A stretch of 64,000 nt of DNA from Alphaproteobacteria bacterium (GTDB lineage: Bacteria > Pseudomonadota > Alphaproteobacteria > Ferrovibrionales > Ferrovibrionaceae). The stretch covers positions 62,001 to 126,000 of the forward strand of contig JAFKFH010000013.1 in assembly GCA_017307375.1 (NCBI GenBank), written 5' to 3'. The stretch's first letter is position 1. Each line of letters begins with the position of its first letter. The notes beneath the pieces are model-generated. The model had not been told where the DNA came from and ran no database searches. It was given only the letters and a program-made list of their open reading frames with translations. The translations under genes were made by a program, and so were the position numbers. Shown in pieces: positions 16,845 to 25,707 of this stretch.

Positions 16845-18053
16845 CTATTGCTGATCCATCCACGCCTTCCACTGCGGCACGGCGACGGCAAACGTGCCGC
16901 GATGGCTGGTCTTGCCGGTCGAGACCGCCGCGACCCGATCGTTGCCCATCGCCTTCTGCCAGGTCATCGGCAATTGCCCGAGTTCGGTGCGGATCGCCTC
17001 GTCGGTCTCGCCGTAGAAGGTCCGGACCGGTGTCCTGATCACCCAGCGATAGGCCTGGGTCGCCGCCACCAGCCGGCCATAGGCCGAGGCGGCGAAGAAC
17101 TGCGGATCGAAATACTCCGCCCGGACGATCTGGCGCAGTTGGGTCGGAACCTGGGACGGATCGAACGGCTGCCGCTCGTAGGCCTTGCGCGCCAGGTCGT
17201 AGTATGCGTCGGTCAGGACCGAGCGGGCCAGACCGGGAATGCCGTAATAATTCTCGAACGCGAACGCCGACAGGATGAACAAGGTCGGCACCCAGTCGGC
17301 ATCATTGGGGCGGGGGAAATTCAGGAAACCATTCAGGGCGACGAAAACATCAGCAGGAGCGCTCGCGGTCATCGCCGCCGCGACGGGCACGCCGGCGCTT
17401 TCGAGCTTTTCCAGCATCGCGAGCGTGACGAAGCCACCCTGTGACCATCCGGCCAGGAACAGCTTGGTCGCGGAACGATCGAGGGCTGCGAGCACGGCGC
17501 GTGCGGCCATCAGCATGTCGTAGGTCGCCTGCTGGTGGCTGGCCTTGACCATGTAGCCTTCGGGCTCGTCGGATTCGCCCAGGCCGAAATAGTCGGCACC
17601 GATGAGGATGTAACCCTGGCCGGCGAATTGGGCCAGCATCAGCTGGGTTTCGGGCGACTGCTCGGCGAACGAGGGCACCTGCTGCTTACCATAGACGGTG
17701 CCGTGCTGGTAGGAGACCATGGGTAAGCTGGCGCCGCCGGTATCGGGCACCGCGACCAGGCCGGACGCCATGGTGGGCTTGTTGCCGCGTTCCGGGATCA
17801 CCGACGGATAGCGCACGCGATAAAGCTTCACCGCATTGCGCGCCGGGCTGTAGGTCACCGGCAGCCCGGCGAATGCCGACGTATCGGTCGTCAGGATCCG
17901 GTTCAGCCTGTCGACATCCCAGCGCGCCAGGAACTCGTAGGTGACGCCGGCGGCGACTGATACAGGAGCACCGACGGTCTGCGCCGATGCCGGATTGCGG
18001 CCGACAGCACAGCACAGCATCAGCAGGGCAAGAATTCGAATCAGTCCGGTCAT
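16845..18053 (-). CDS. Secreted alpha/beta hydrolase (secretory lipase-like)
   Basis: 402 aa from ATG 18053, which begins a good signal peptide (MTGLIRILALLMLCCAV, cleavage near ASAQ). The nucleophile elbow is GWSQGGFV, and YQHGT upstream of it fits an oxyanion-hole region. The overall pattern resembles secretory lipases and cephalosporin-esterase-like hydrolases of about 400 aa. A longer reading from 18161 would put 36 charged residues before the signal peptide and is rejected. Substrate is not known; it stands alone and is divergent from a secreted pentapeptide protein. Confidence 0.85.
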   Translation of the reverse strand: MTGLIRILALLMLCCAVGRNPASAQTVGAPVSVAAGVTYEFLARWDVDRLNRILTTDTSAFAGLPVTYSPARNAVKLYRVRYPSVIPERGNKPTMASGLVAVPDTGGASLPMVSYQHGTVYGKQQVPSFAEQSPETQLMLAQFAGQGYILIGADYFGLGESDEPEGYMVKASHQQATYDMLMAARAVLAALDRSATKLFLAGWSQGGFVTLAMLEKLESAGVPVAAAMTASAPADVFVALNGFLNFPRPNDADWVPTLFILSAFAFENYYGIPGLARSVLTDAYYDLARKAYERQPFDPSQVPTQLRQIVRAEYFDPQFFAASAYGRLVAATQAYRWVIRTPVRTFYGETDEAIRTELGQLPMTWQKAMGNDRVAAVSTGKTSHRGTFAVAVPQWKAWMDQQ

Positions 18054-18252
18054 CCCAAGCGCCTCCTCGATACGGCCGATGATATCGCGGTCTTCGGATT
18101 CGCCCGTCAACCAGATGCAACGATCGCCGAACTCGCCAGCGGCGAGTGCGTCACTTGACAACCTTTGCTCGCTTACGTCAGGTGTGGACGTTCAAAGTCG
18201 GGGCCAATGCGCGGGACCCCGCAGGGGCGGCGTGGATAGGGAAATTTCGATC

Positions 18253-19209
18253 ATGCGACTGGTCATTCTGCTTCTTGCCGCGCTCACCGCGACGTGGCTC
18301 GCGGCGCCGGCATCGGCATCGGCGGGTAGTGTACGTTGCCAAGGTGATTCGAATAACGGCAGCAGTTGCCCTTGCAAGATCGAGCCAAACGGCAGCTGCC
18401 AAGGCACAACGATATGGCACCTCTCTGCTACTGATTTTTCAGTTCAGGGAATAAATCTGTCGAAGTCCAAGATTAATTCACTTGAACTCAGGCATGTCGA
18501 TCTGATCGGCGCCAATTTGAGCGAGATATCGACCAAATCTGGCCTTTTCGATAGCGTAGACATGATCCAAGCCAACCTTTCTAACGCCAGTCTGGAGCGT
18601 GCTAAATTTTGGCGAGCCAAACTTGGAGGCGCCAATTTCAGCAATAGTGACTTGAGAGGCGCCGAATTCAACGAAAGCCGCCTCAACAGCACGTCCTTTG
18701 CGGGGGCAGATCTTCGGCAAGCCATTTTCAGAAATCCCATATTCAGGCAGACAGATTTCACCGGTGCGACCTGGGTGGACGGGTCCAAATGCGGCCCAGG
18801 GTCGATTGATCGCTGCATCCCGGTCACGGTGACCGGGACGCGCAGCGGCATGGCGCTGCCTTCGCCCGGTTTGCCGACGATCGTGCCCCATGCGGGTATG
18901 TGGCGCACGCCGGGCGGCAGCGAAGGCTATGTCTTGGAACCGGCCATGGCCGGGGCACTTCGCGTGATCGTGGTGGGATTCGATGCCGCCGGGATTCCTA
19001 CCTGGACGATGGCCGAAGGCACGATCGGCCCGGACAACCTGTTCACGGCGGCGTTGCGCCGCTGCACCGCCGGCACGACGCCAGCAGGCACCAAGGACTG
19101 CACCGGCGAACTGGGCCAGATCTCGCTTCAATTCGCAGACAACGACTCGGCAACGCTGTTGGCACCGGGGGCGGCGCCCGTCAGCATCGCGCCGGCGCCC
19201 ATCCCTTGA
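18253..19209 (+). CDS. Secreted pentapeptide-repeat protein with a shared C-terminal module
   Basis: 318 aa with a signal peptide (MRLVILLLAALTATWLAAPASASA). Residues ~70-175 are pentapeptide repeats of the A(N/D)LSX type (GANLSE, QANLSNA, GANFSNS, DLRGAEF, FAGADLRQA), expected to form a right-handed quadrilateral beta-helix. Residues ~210-318 match the GW..GY.LE...FD..G.PTW..A.G module seen on two other secreted proteins here. The repeat part (about 18330-18780) is clearly lower in GC than its surroundings, whereas the C-terminal module has the host composition; this suggests a composite or partly acquired gene. No function is assignable. Confidence 0.8.
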   Translation: MRLVILLLAALTATWLAAPASASAGSVRCQGDSNNGSSCPCKIEPNGSCQGTTIWHLSATDFSVQGINLSKSKINSLELRHVDLIGANLSEISTKSGLFDSVDMIQANLSNASLERAKFWRAKLGGANFSNSDLRGAEFNESRLNSTSFAGADLRQAIFRNPIFRQTDFTGATWVDGSKCGPGSIDRCIPVTVTGTRSGMALPSPGLPTIVPHAGMWRTPGGSEGYVLEPAMAGALRVIVVGFDAAGIPTWTMAEGTIGPDNLFTAALRRCTAGTTPAGTKDCTGELGQISLQFADNDSATLLAPGAAPVSIAPAPIP

Positions 19210-19266
19210 CGGTGGCCGCCGCGCCGCCGGGGACATGACGATCGACTTCCGAGGGGGAAGAGAGGA

Positions 19267-20451
19267 ATGCGTCGTTTTGCCTTCGTGGCAGGCGCGGCCG
19301 TACTGGCTGTGCCGTTTCATGCCAGTGCCCAACCGCAGACCGAAGCACCGATCGCACTGTCGGTCGGCGGGTATTTCATGGGATATTTCGCCGGCAAATC
19401 GGAGCAGGACGGTCCCGGCCAACCGGGCGCGGATACCCGGAACATCGCGATCTTCCGCAAGTCCCGCATCGAGTTCGCGGGGATCGGCCAACTGGCAGGG
19501 GGCAGCCGCGTGGGCGTGCGGATCCAGCTCCGCGGCGAGGCGGCCCAGGGCGACCAGATCGACCGCTCCTACATCTTTGCCGACACCCCCGTCGGCCGCC
19601 TCGAACTCGGCAAGCAGCGCGGGCCGGCGTTCCAGATGCATGTCGCCGCCCCGAACCCGTTCGATGCGCAGGGCCTTGGCTTCGGCCAGGACTATGCGGA
19701 CTTCTTCGCCTTAAGTCAGCCGGGTGGAAACTTGGTGACGGCGATCGGCGGCCACCTGACCTATATCGACACGTTCAAGTACGAAAAGATCGCCTACTAC
19801 ACCCCGCGCGTGGCAGGGCTGCAGATCGGCATCTCCTTCGCACCGCAGAGTTGCAGCGTCGGGGCGCCGACCGGGACCAACACCTGCGGCATCACGACGG
19901 CGTTCAACCCTGACAACCTGGTGGGCGAACAGAAGAACGGGCTCGGCGCCGGGGCCAACTACACCATCAACGTCGGCGGCGTCGAGGCGACCCTCTCGGC
20001 CGGCTGGTACGGTTCGACGCTGGAAGTCAACAATCCCACCGGCTCGTTCACTGATCGCCGGTCGTGGAACCTGGGTGCGCAGATCGGCTATGCCGGCCTC
20101 ACCCTCGGTGGCGGGTACATGACCGACAATTCCGGCATCCGCGCCGGGCTGGCGTTCAGTCCGCTGCCGACGCGCCAGCAGCACTGGAATGTCGGAATGG
20201 CCTACACCTGGTCGCGCTGGCGCATCGGCGCTGCCTACTACCATTCGGCAGTCGAGGCACGCGACGACACCGGTGCCCGCCTGGGCCAGGATCGCTACGC
20301 CGGCCTGTCGCTGGGCGCATCCTACGCGCTGGGGCCGGGCATCTCGATCAACGGTGGCGTCGAAGCCGGTCGCTGGCGAAGCTATAGCGGCGTCCCGGAG
20401 AATCAGAACCGCGGGGTTGCCTATCTGGTGGGCACAATCCTGTCGTTCTGA
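19267..20451 (+). CDS. Outer-membrane porin
   Basis: 394 aa with signal peptide (cleavage near ASAQP), alternating amphipathic strands throughout and a terminal phenylalanine (LVGTILSF), the sorting signal of outer-membrane barrels. The N-terminal strand (SVGGYFMGYF) and the KSRIEFAGIGQL and GRLELGKQRGPAFQMH blocks are typical of 16-stranded Gram-negative porins of alphaproteobacteria. One Cys pair (near SCSVGAPTGTNTCG) may form a loop disulfide. The ATG follows a GAGAGG ribosome-binding site. Probably a trimeric diffusion channel; selectivity unknown. Confidence 0.9.
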   Translation: MRRFAFVAGAAVLAVPFHASAQPQTEAPIALSVGGYFMGYFAGKSEQDGPGQPGADTRNIAIFRKSRIEFAGIGQLAGGSRVGVRIQLRGEAAQGDQIDRSYIFADTPVGRLELGKQRGPAFQMHVAAPNPFDAQGLGFGQDYADFFALSQPGGNLVTAIGGHLTYIDTFKYEKIAYYTPRVAGLQIGISFAPQSCSVGAPTGTNTCGITTAFNPDNLVGEQKNGLGAGANYTINVGGVEATLSAGWYGSTLEVNNPTGSFTDRRSWNLGAQIGYAGLTLGGGYMTDNSGIRAGLAFSPLPTRQQHWNVGMAYTWSRWRIGAAYYHSAVEARDDTGARLGQDRYAGLSLGASYALGPGISINGGVEAGRWRSYSGVPENQNRGVAYLVGTILSF

Positions 20452-20470
20452 TCGCGGTCGCGTGGAGTCC

Positions 20471-20499
20471 GGGTCAAGGAATCGAGCGTCAGGGTCAAG
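20471..20499. promoter_or_regulatory. Direct repeats GGGTCAAG upstream of the HAD gene
   Basis: Two exact GGGTCAAG octamers start at 20471 and 20492, a 21-bp period equal to two helical turns. They lie between the porin stop and the HAD start (20553). Such spacing suits a dimeric activator, but no cognate regulator is evident. Confidence 0.3.
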
Positions 20500-20552
20500 A
20501 CGCCGGCAACCGGCCCAGCCAGTCTGGCGGGGATCTTATCCAGGAGACCGCC

Positions 20553-21266
20553 ATGAGCTTCAGTACCTTCCGCGCCCTCACCTTCGACGTCTACGGCACC
20601 CTGATCGACTGGGAGGCCGGCATCCTCGCCCAATTGCGGCCGTTCGCCGTCCAGCATGGCCTCGGGCTCGACGACGAGGGCCTGCTGTCGGCCTTCGCCG
20701 CGGCGGAGGGGCGCTGGGAAGCCGACCATCCGGGCATGCCCTATTCGACCCTGCTCGCCGCCGTCCATCGCGACCTGCAACGCAGCTGGGGCGTCGGACC
20801 GGACGAGGCGGCGGCACTGGCTTTCGGTGCCTCGGTGCCCGAATGGCCGGCTTTTCCGGACAGTGCCGGCGCGCTGGTTCGCCTCAAGCGTCATTTCCAG
20901 CTCTACGCGCTGTCGAACGTCGACAACAGGAGCATCGGCGGCAGCCTGCCCCGCCTGGGCCATCCGTTCGACGCGACCTTCACGGCCGAAGACATCGGCA
21001 GCTACAAGCCGAACCCGCGCAATTTCGACTACGCGCTGGACCAGTTGCAGCGCCGGGGCATCGCGCCGGGTGCGGTCCTGCATGTGGCGCAGAGCCTGTT
21101 CCACGATCACGTGCCCGCCGCCGCCAGGGGGCTGGCCAATGTCTGGATCGACCGCCGCGCCGGCATGACCGGCCAGGGCGCGACGCCGCTGCCGGCCGAG
21201 ATGCCGAAGATCGGCTGGCGCTTCGACAGCCTCGCCGCTTTCGCCGACGCCGTCGAGCGGGGGTGA
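20553..21266 (+). CDS. HAD-family hydrolase, type II haloacid dehalogenase-like
   Basis: 237 aa. Motif I is LTFDVYGTLIDW with the nucleophilic aspartate. Motif II serine/threonine lies near YALSNVDN, the motif III lysine in GSYKPNPRNF, and the motif IV region is VAQSLFHDHVPAA. These fit (S)-2-haloacid dehalogenases or close phosphatase relatives. Discrimination needs the aromatic pocket residues, so substrate is left open. It ends 2 nt before a 14-bp perfect hairpin and converges on the StyA-like gene. Confidence 0.87.
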   Translation: MSFSTFRALTFDVYGTLIDWEAGILAQLRPFAVQHGLGLDDEGLLSAFAAAEGRWEADHPGMPYSTLLAAVHRDLQRSWGVGPDEAAALAFGASVPEWPAFPDSAGALVRLKRHFQLYALSNVDNRSIGGSLPRLGHPFDATFTAEDIGSYKPNPRNFDYALDQLQRRGIAPGAVLHVAQSLFHDHVPAAARGLANVWIDRRAGMTGQGATPLPAEMPKIGWRFDSLAAFADAVERG

Positions 21267-21268
21267 TC

Positions 21269-21300
21269 GGCATGACGGATGCCGATGCATCCGTCATGCC
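21269..21300. terminator. Strong 14-bp hairpin between convergent genes
   Basis: GGCATGACGGATGC, loop CGAT, then GCATCCGTCATGCC: a perfect 14-bp stem in the 63-bp gap between the HAD and StyA-like stops. It has no T-run on either strand, so it may be a bidirectional pause or transcript-end stabiliser rather than a classical intrinsic terminator. Confidence 0.6.
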
Positions 21301-21329
21301 TGCCAAGTTCGCCGGCGAGCGGCGATCGC

Positions 21330-22562
21330 CTAGGCTGCGGCGCGCAGAGTGGCGACGTAGCTTTCGGCCTGCTCCGGCTCGAAGAACCAGTCGGCATAGT
21401 CGCGGGGATCGTCGAACCCCGCGACGAAGCGGTCGGCGATCGGCTGCAGCGTGTTGGCCATGCCCAGCAGCATCAGCACGTGCGGCGGCGGAGGCAGCAG
21501 CAGGGCGTTAGTCCAGCGCGCGACATGCCGGGCATAGGCCCAGTAGCGATCGAACGTCGCCTGCATGAAAGCGCCATCGAACGCCCGGTCGCCATGCGCA
21601 ATGATCGCCTCGAGATAGCTTGCCGCGCATTTCGCCGCGTTATTCGATCCCTGACCGGTGATCGGATCGTTCAGGACGACGACATCGGCCATGCCCAGCA
21701 CCGGCTTGCCGGAAGGCAGCAGGGCCACCGGATGGCGAACGGTCGGCGGGAAGCGGCCGGCCAGGATGCCGTTCCCGTCGGTCAGCTCGACGTGGTTGCA
21801 GCGCTCGGCCTCCCAGGGAAAGAACTGGCGCAGGATGGCGGTCGAGCGTGCGAGGTGTTCCGCCGGGGTCTTCACGTCGCCCCAGCAATCCATCGGCCCG
21901 CCCGGAATGCCTTCGAACACCATGATCTCGCAGGGGCCCGAAGTGGTCAGGGCAGGGAACACGAAATACTCGCCGACGCCCGGGCACAGGTTGAAGCAGA
22001 CGGCGCTGTGGCCGGGCCGCGGCGTCATGCCGGTCACGTAGGTCAGTGCCAGGGCCCGCATCGGCTGGGCAAAGGTGGAGGTTTCGGCGTTGCGCTGGAA
22101 CATCTGCGCGATCTCGCCCTTGCCGGCGGCGACGATCACCAGATCGGCGCGGGCGGCATGCCGTTCGAGATCGGGAATGCCGGCCTCGACCAGTTCGACC
22201 TTGCCACCGCGCCGCTCGAACTCGGCCAGCCAGCGCGGGATCTTCACCCGCTGGTCCACTGCCTGCGCCGGCCGGTCGAGCCGCGCCGCCCAGTCGATCG
22301 CCTTGCCCGACCCGTCCGGGGCCGGGACGGTGAAGGAGATGCCCTCGACATCGGGGCATTCGTCGGCCCAGAAATCGAGGCCGAGCGCGCGTTCGTGGCT
22401 CAGCGCCGTGGCGAACATGCACTGGCTGGACATCACCTTGCCGCGGGCGATGTCGTCGCCGGTGCGGTTGGTGAGGACGGTGACGCCGTAGCCGCGGGCC
22501 TGCAGCCCCAGCGCCAGTTGCAGGCCGGACTGCCCGGCGCCGACGATGACGATCTCTCGCAT
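21330..22562 (-). CDS. StyA-like flavoprotein monooxygenase (styrene monooxygenase oxygenase-subunit family)
   Basis: 410 aa. The FAD-binding VGAGQSGLQLALGL motif is at the N-terminus and the second FAD block DPITGQGSNNAAKCAASYL near residue 310. The overall pattern, including VVAAGKGEIAQMF and FSPG-like CFNLCPGVGEYF, resembles StyA, the FADH2-dependent epoxidase/sulfoxidase subunit of two-component group E monooxygenases. Its start lies 19 nt after an SDR gene in the same orientation. No StyB flavin reductase is in the window, so reduced FAD must come from elsewhere. The true substrate is unknown. Confidence 0.85.
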   Translation of the reverse strand: MREIVIVGAGQSGLQLALGLQARGYGVTVLTNRTGDDIARGKVMSSQCMFATALSHERALGLDFWADECPDVEGISFTVPAPDGSGKAIDWAARLDRPAQAVDQRVKIPRWLAEFERRGGKVELVEAGIPDLERHAARADLVIVAAGKGEIAQMFQRNAETSTFAQPMRALALTYVTGMTPRPGHSAVCFNLCPGVGEYFVFPALTTSGPCEIMVFEGIPGGPMDCWGDVKTPAEHLARSTAILRQFFPWEAERCNHVELTDGNGILAGRFPPTVRHPVALLPSGKPVLGMADVVVLNDPITGQGSNNAAKCAASYLEAIIAHGDRAFDGAFMQATFDRYWAYARHVARWTNALLLPPPPHVLMLLGMANTLQPIADRFVAGFDDPRDYADWFFEPEQAESYVATLRAAA

Positions 22563-22581
22563 GATGCTCTGCCTCTCTGTC

Positions 22582-23361
22582 TCAGGCCATCAATTGGGGA
22601 ATGGCGGGCACGGCCTGCTCCGGTCCCATCGCGCTGTAGCCGCCATCGACCGCCCAGTCGGCGCCGGTGACGAAGCCGGCGCGATCCGAGCAGAGGAAGA
22701 CGACGACATCGGCGACCTCGGCCGGATTGCCGACGCGGCCCAGCAGGTGGAAGGGCGCCGCGACCCGATCGGTCTTGGCGCGGTCGCCGTGGGTCAGCTG
22801 GTTCATGATCGCCGACCAGGTCCAGCCCGGCGACACGGCGTTGACGCGGATGCCGCGCGGTGCCAGATCCATTGCCATGTTGCGGGTCAGCTGCAGCATA
22901 GCGGCCTTCGAGACCGGATAGAGCCAGCGGCCGGTCTGGGCGACCTTGGCCGAGATCGAGCCGAAATTGACGATCGCCCCGCCGCCGCGACGCTCGACCG
23001 CCGGCACCGCAGCTCTGGCCATCATCGCCGCGCCGACCAGATTGACGTCGAGCGCCTTGTGCCAGTCGTCGCGGCCCGAGGCAAAACCATCATCGAGATA
23101 GCTGCAGGCGAGATTGACGAGGCAGTCGACGCCGCCGAACGCCGCCTCGGCCGCGGCGACGCAGGCCTCGATCGAGGCGTCGTCGGTCACATCGGTGTAC
23201 TGGTACAGCACACCGGGTCCGAGCCGTCCGGCAAGGTCGCCTCCGCCCGACCGGTCGATGTCGGCAATCACCACCGAGGCGCCCGCCGCCCGGAACGCCT
23301 CGACCACGCCCGCGCCGATCAGGGTCGCCCCGCCGGTCACGATCACGCATTTCCCGTTCAT
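22582..23361 (-). CDS. SDR-family oxidoreductase
   Basis: 259 aa from ATG 23361, which has GGGAGGG seven nt upstream; ATG 23379 is a less likely start. It has the Rossmann glycine region VTGGATLIGAGV, the variant NAG-like segment LVNLACSY, the catalytic serine in GSIS, and YPVSK with catalytic Tyr and Lys. The C-terminal SPGW and DGGYSAMG are typical of classical SDRs. It leads the StyA-like gene in one operon and is divergent from an AraC activator, so it may process the alcohol or diol made by the monooxygenase; this is inference. Confidence 0.9.
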   Translation of the reverse strand: MNGKCVIVTGGATLIGAGVVEAFRAAGASVVIADIDRSGGGDLAGRLGPGVLYQYTDVTDDASIEACVAAAEAAFGGVDCLVNLACSYLDDGFASGRDDWHKALDVNLVGAAMMARAAVPAVERRGGGAIVNFGSISAKVAQTGRWLYPVSKAAMLQLTRNMAMDLAPRGIRVNAVSPGWTWSAIMNQLTHGDRAKTDRVAAPFHLLGRVGNPAEVADVVVFLCSDRAGFVTGADWAVDGGYSAMGPEQAVPAIPQLMA

Positions 23362-23545
23362 GTCAGCCCTCCCGGCCATTTGCGGTCAAGGCTGGGGCAA
23401 AACCGGCAGGCTCGAAATCCGCGCCGGGCGACCACTATCCGAAAAACGCGGTCGAGCATGGTCGCGGCGAAATGGAAAGCTGCCCGACCGACCATTTGCC
23501 GATAGAGTGTTGCGCAAAGACAGGGGGCAAGCGAAGGAGGCGCGT

Positions 23546-24529
23546 ATGCAGGCCGCGCTGCCGTTGGCGCGTTACACCGTGTTCGCCACCGAGGATCTGG
23601 ACGAGGCGCGCGACCGCGTCGCCCGCATCTTCTGCCCGCATCATCTGGCGCTGGAAGGCCGGGGAGAAAGGCTCGCCGCCCGTCATCACCATGCGCCACT
23701 GGGCCCGGTATCGCTGAACTACGTCGATTACGGCGGCGCGGTGACGATCGAGCCCGGTGCCCTCGGCCGCTTCTTCCTGGTGCAGATCCCGCTGGCCGGG
23801 CGGGCCGAGATCGCCTGCGGCCGCGCCATCGTCGGCGCCGGCCCCGGCCTTGCCTCGATCCCCGACCCGCGCGAACACCTGGCGATGCGCTGGCAGGCCG
23901 GCACCCCCCACCTGATCGTCAAGATCGAGCGCGCGGTGCTGGAGCGCCACGTCGCCGCCCTGCTCGACCGGCCGGTCGCCCAGCCGCTGCATTTCGATCT
24001 CGGCTTCGACCTGACGACCGAACGCGGCCGCGCCTTCCTCGACTATGTTCTGATGCTGCGCGCGATGCTCGATCGTTCGGATGCCCTGACCGGGGCCGCG
24101 CTGGCCACGGCCGAGGCGGCGCGGCTGATCATGACGGCGCTGCTGGAGGCGCAACCGAGCAACCTGTCGGCCTGGCTGGACCATCGCGTCTCGCCGGCGA
24201 TGCCGCGCCACGTGAAGCGGGCCATCGACTATCTGGAAGCCTGCCCGGAAGAGGCGATCGATGCGCCGCGGCTGGCCGAGATATCGGGAACCTCGCTCAG
24301 GGCCTTGCAGGAAGGATTCCGGCGCTTCAAGGGCACGACGCCGATGGGCTATCTGCGTGGCGTCAGGCTGGCCCGCGTCCGCGCCGAACTGACCGGGCCT
24401 GGCATGGCGGACCGTTCGGTCACCGAGATCGCGCTACGCTGGGGCTTTACCCATCTCGGCCGCTTCGCCGAAAGCTACCGTGCCGCCTATGGCGAGACGC
24501 CGTCGGCGACGCTCAGGCAAAACGCCTGA
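23546..24529 (+). CDS. AraC/XylS-family transcriptional regulator
   Basis: 327 aa from ATG 23546, preceded by GGAGG. The N-terminal sensor (~1-200) resembles the AraC-binding-like domain of XylS/FeaR types. The C-terminal part carries HTH motifs (DAPRLAEISGTSLRALQEGF, then VTEIALRWGFTHLGRFAESY). It is divergent from the SDR-StyA operon with a 184-nt gap, the usual layout for an activator of that operon, sensing an aromatic or similar compound. The 3' end overlaps the convergent nitronate monooxygenase gene by 17 nt. Confidence 0.9.
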   Translation: MQAALPLARYTVFATEDLDEARDRVARIFCPHHLALEGRGERLAARHHHAPLGPVSLNYVDYGGAVTIEPGALGRFFLVQIPLAGRAEIACGRAIVGAGPGLASIPDPREHLAMRWQAGTPHLIVKIERAVLERHVAALLDRPVAQPLHFDLGFDLTTERGRAFLDYVLMLRAMLDRSDALTGAALATAEAARLIMTALLEAQPSNLSAWLDHRVSPAMPRHVKRAIDYLEACPEEAIDAPRLAEISGTSLRALQEGFRRFKGTTPMGYLRGVRLARVRAELTGPGMADRSVTEIALRWGFTHLGRFAESYRAAYGETPSATLRQNA

Positions 24530-25577
24530 GCGATGTCTCGGTTTCGGCCGCCAGCAGGCCGACCAGTTCCGCCGCGGGCAGCGGCCGCGCAAGCCGCGCG
24601 CCCTGCCCGACCCACATCGACATGAAATCGGTCAGGCCGCGCTTGGCGGCCTCGGCGCGCAGGCGCCGGGTCAGCGCATTCTGGATCGGATAGGGCGGGA
24701 TCGCCGCGCCGGTCTCGCGCAGATCGACCATGAACCGGTTGCGGATGCCGCGGGCCGGCCGGCCCGAGAACGCCCGGGTGACTTCGGTCTGTTCGGCCTC
24801 GGCCTTGGGAATGGCTTCCTTGTAGGAGACCGGAATGCCGGACTCCGGGCAGGTCAGGAAGGCCGTGCCCATCTGGGCCGCGGCCGCGCCCAAGGCCAGC
24901 GCCGCGGCGATGCCGCGGCCGTCCATGATGCCGCCGGCTGCCACGACGGGAACGTCGACCGCATCGATGATCTGGGGAACCAGTGTCATCACCCCGATCA
25001 TCGCGTCGTCGAATTCTGCCAGGAAGGTGCCGCGATGCCCGCCCGCTTCCGAACCCTGCGCGACCACGACGTCGACACCGGCCTCGACCAGCGCACGTGC
25101 CTCGGCCACCGTCGTCGCCGTGCCGAGGACCTTGGCACCCGATGCCTTGATGCCGGCGAGCAGCGCCGGTTCGGGAATCGCGAAGGCGAACGAGAAGACC
25201 GGCACCTTCTCCTCGATGATCACCTGCATCTGGGCGTGGAAATCCTCGGCTGCTTTGTCCGGCAACGCCGGGGCGTCAAGCCCGAGTTCCTTGTGATATG
25301 CGCCGAGGCGCTTGACCATTGCCGCCGCTGCCCCGAGCCGCGGATCCTCCGGCGTCGGGACCAGCAGGTTGACGTTGAACGGCCGCGCGGTGCGGGCGCG
25401 GACGGCGCGAATCGCCTCGCGCAGATCGGAAGGCGACAGCATGGCCGCACCGAGCGAACCGAGCGCACCGGCATTCGACACCGCACCCACCAGTTCGGGT
25501 GTCGTCGCGCCCCCGGCCATCGGCCCCTGGATTACCGGAACGTCGATCCCGATCTGCGTGGCAAGCCGTGTCCGCAT
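24513..25577 (-). CDS. Nitronate monooxygenase family protein (2-nitropropane dioxygenase-like)
   Basis: 354 aa TIM-barrel flavoprotein. The N-terminal PVIQGPMAGG and GALGSLGAAM and the FMN phosphate-binding QGSEAGGHRG are diagnostic; VPVVAAGGIMDGRGIAAALA follows. ATG 25577 was chosen over the GTG at 25592 because the AGGATCAGG ribosome-binding site sits directly upstream and the family starts at MRTRLA. It would oxidise nitronates such as propionate 3-nitronate; annotation transfer in this family is often imprecise. Confidence 0.88.
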   Translation of the reverse strand: MRTRLATQIGIDVPVIQGPMAGGATTPELVGAVSNAGALGSLGAAMLSPSDLREAIRAVRARTARPFNVNLLVPTPEDPRLGAAAAMVKRLGAYHKELGLDAPALPDKAAEDFHAQMQVIIEEKVPVFSFAFAIPEPALLAGIKASGAKVLGTATTVAEARALVEAGVDVVVAQGSEAGGHRGTFLAEFDDAMIGVMTLVPQIIDAVDVPVVAAGGIMDGRGIAAALALGAAAAQMGTAFLTCPESGIPVSYKEAIPKAEAEQTEVTRAFSGRPARGIRNRFMVDLRETGAAIPPYPIQNALTRRLRAEAAKRGLTDFMSMWVGQGARLARPLPAAELVGLLAAETETSLRRFA

Positions 25578-25707
25578 CCTGATCCCTGTCACTTAGCCTG
25601 TGAAGCCGCGATGTTGCCGCATATTGGCAGCCCCCGCGCCAATGAGGCGTGCAAAGGATGCAACGGTCTCATGCGTTCGGGCGGCCCCGGCCGGGGCGCG
25701 GGCGGGT

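Noticed and set aside
18155-18160. TTGACA upstream of the pentapeptide gene
   Set aside because: No acceptable -10 element at 16-18 nt; chance match is likely.
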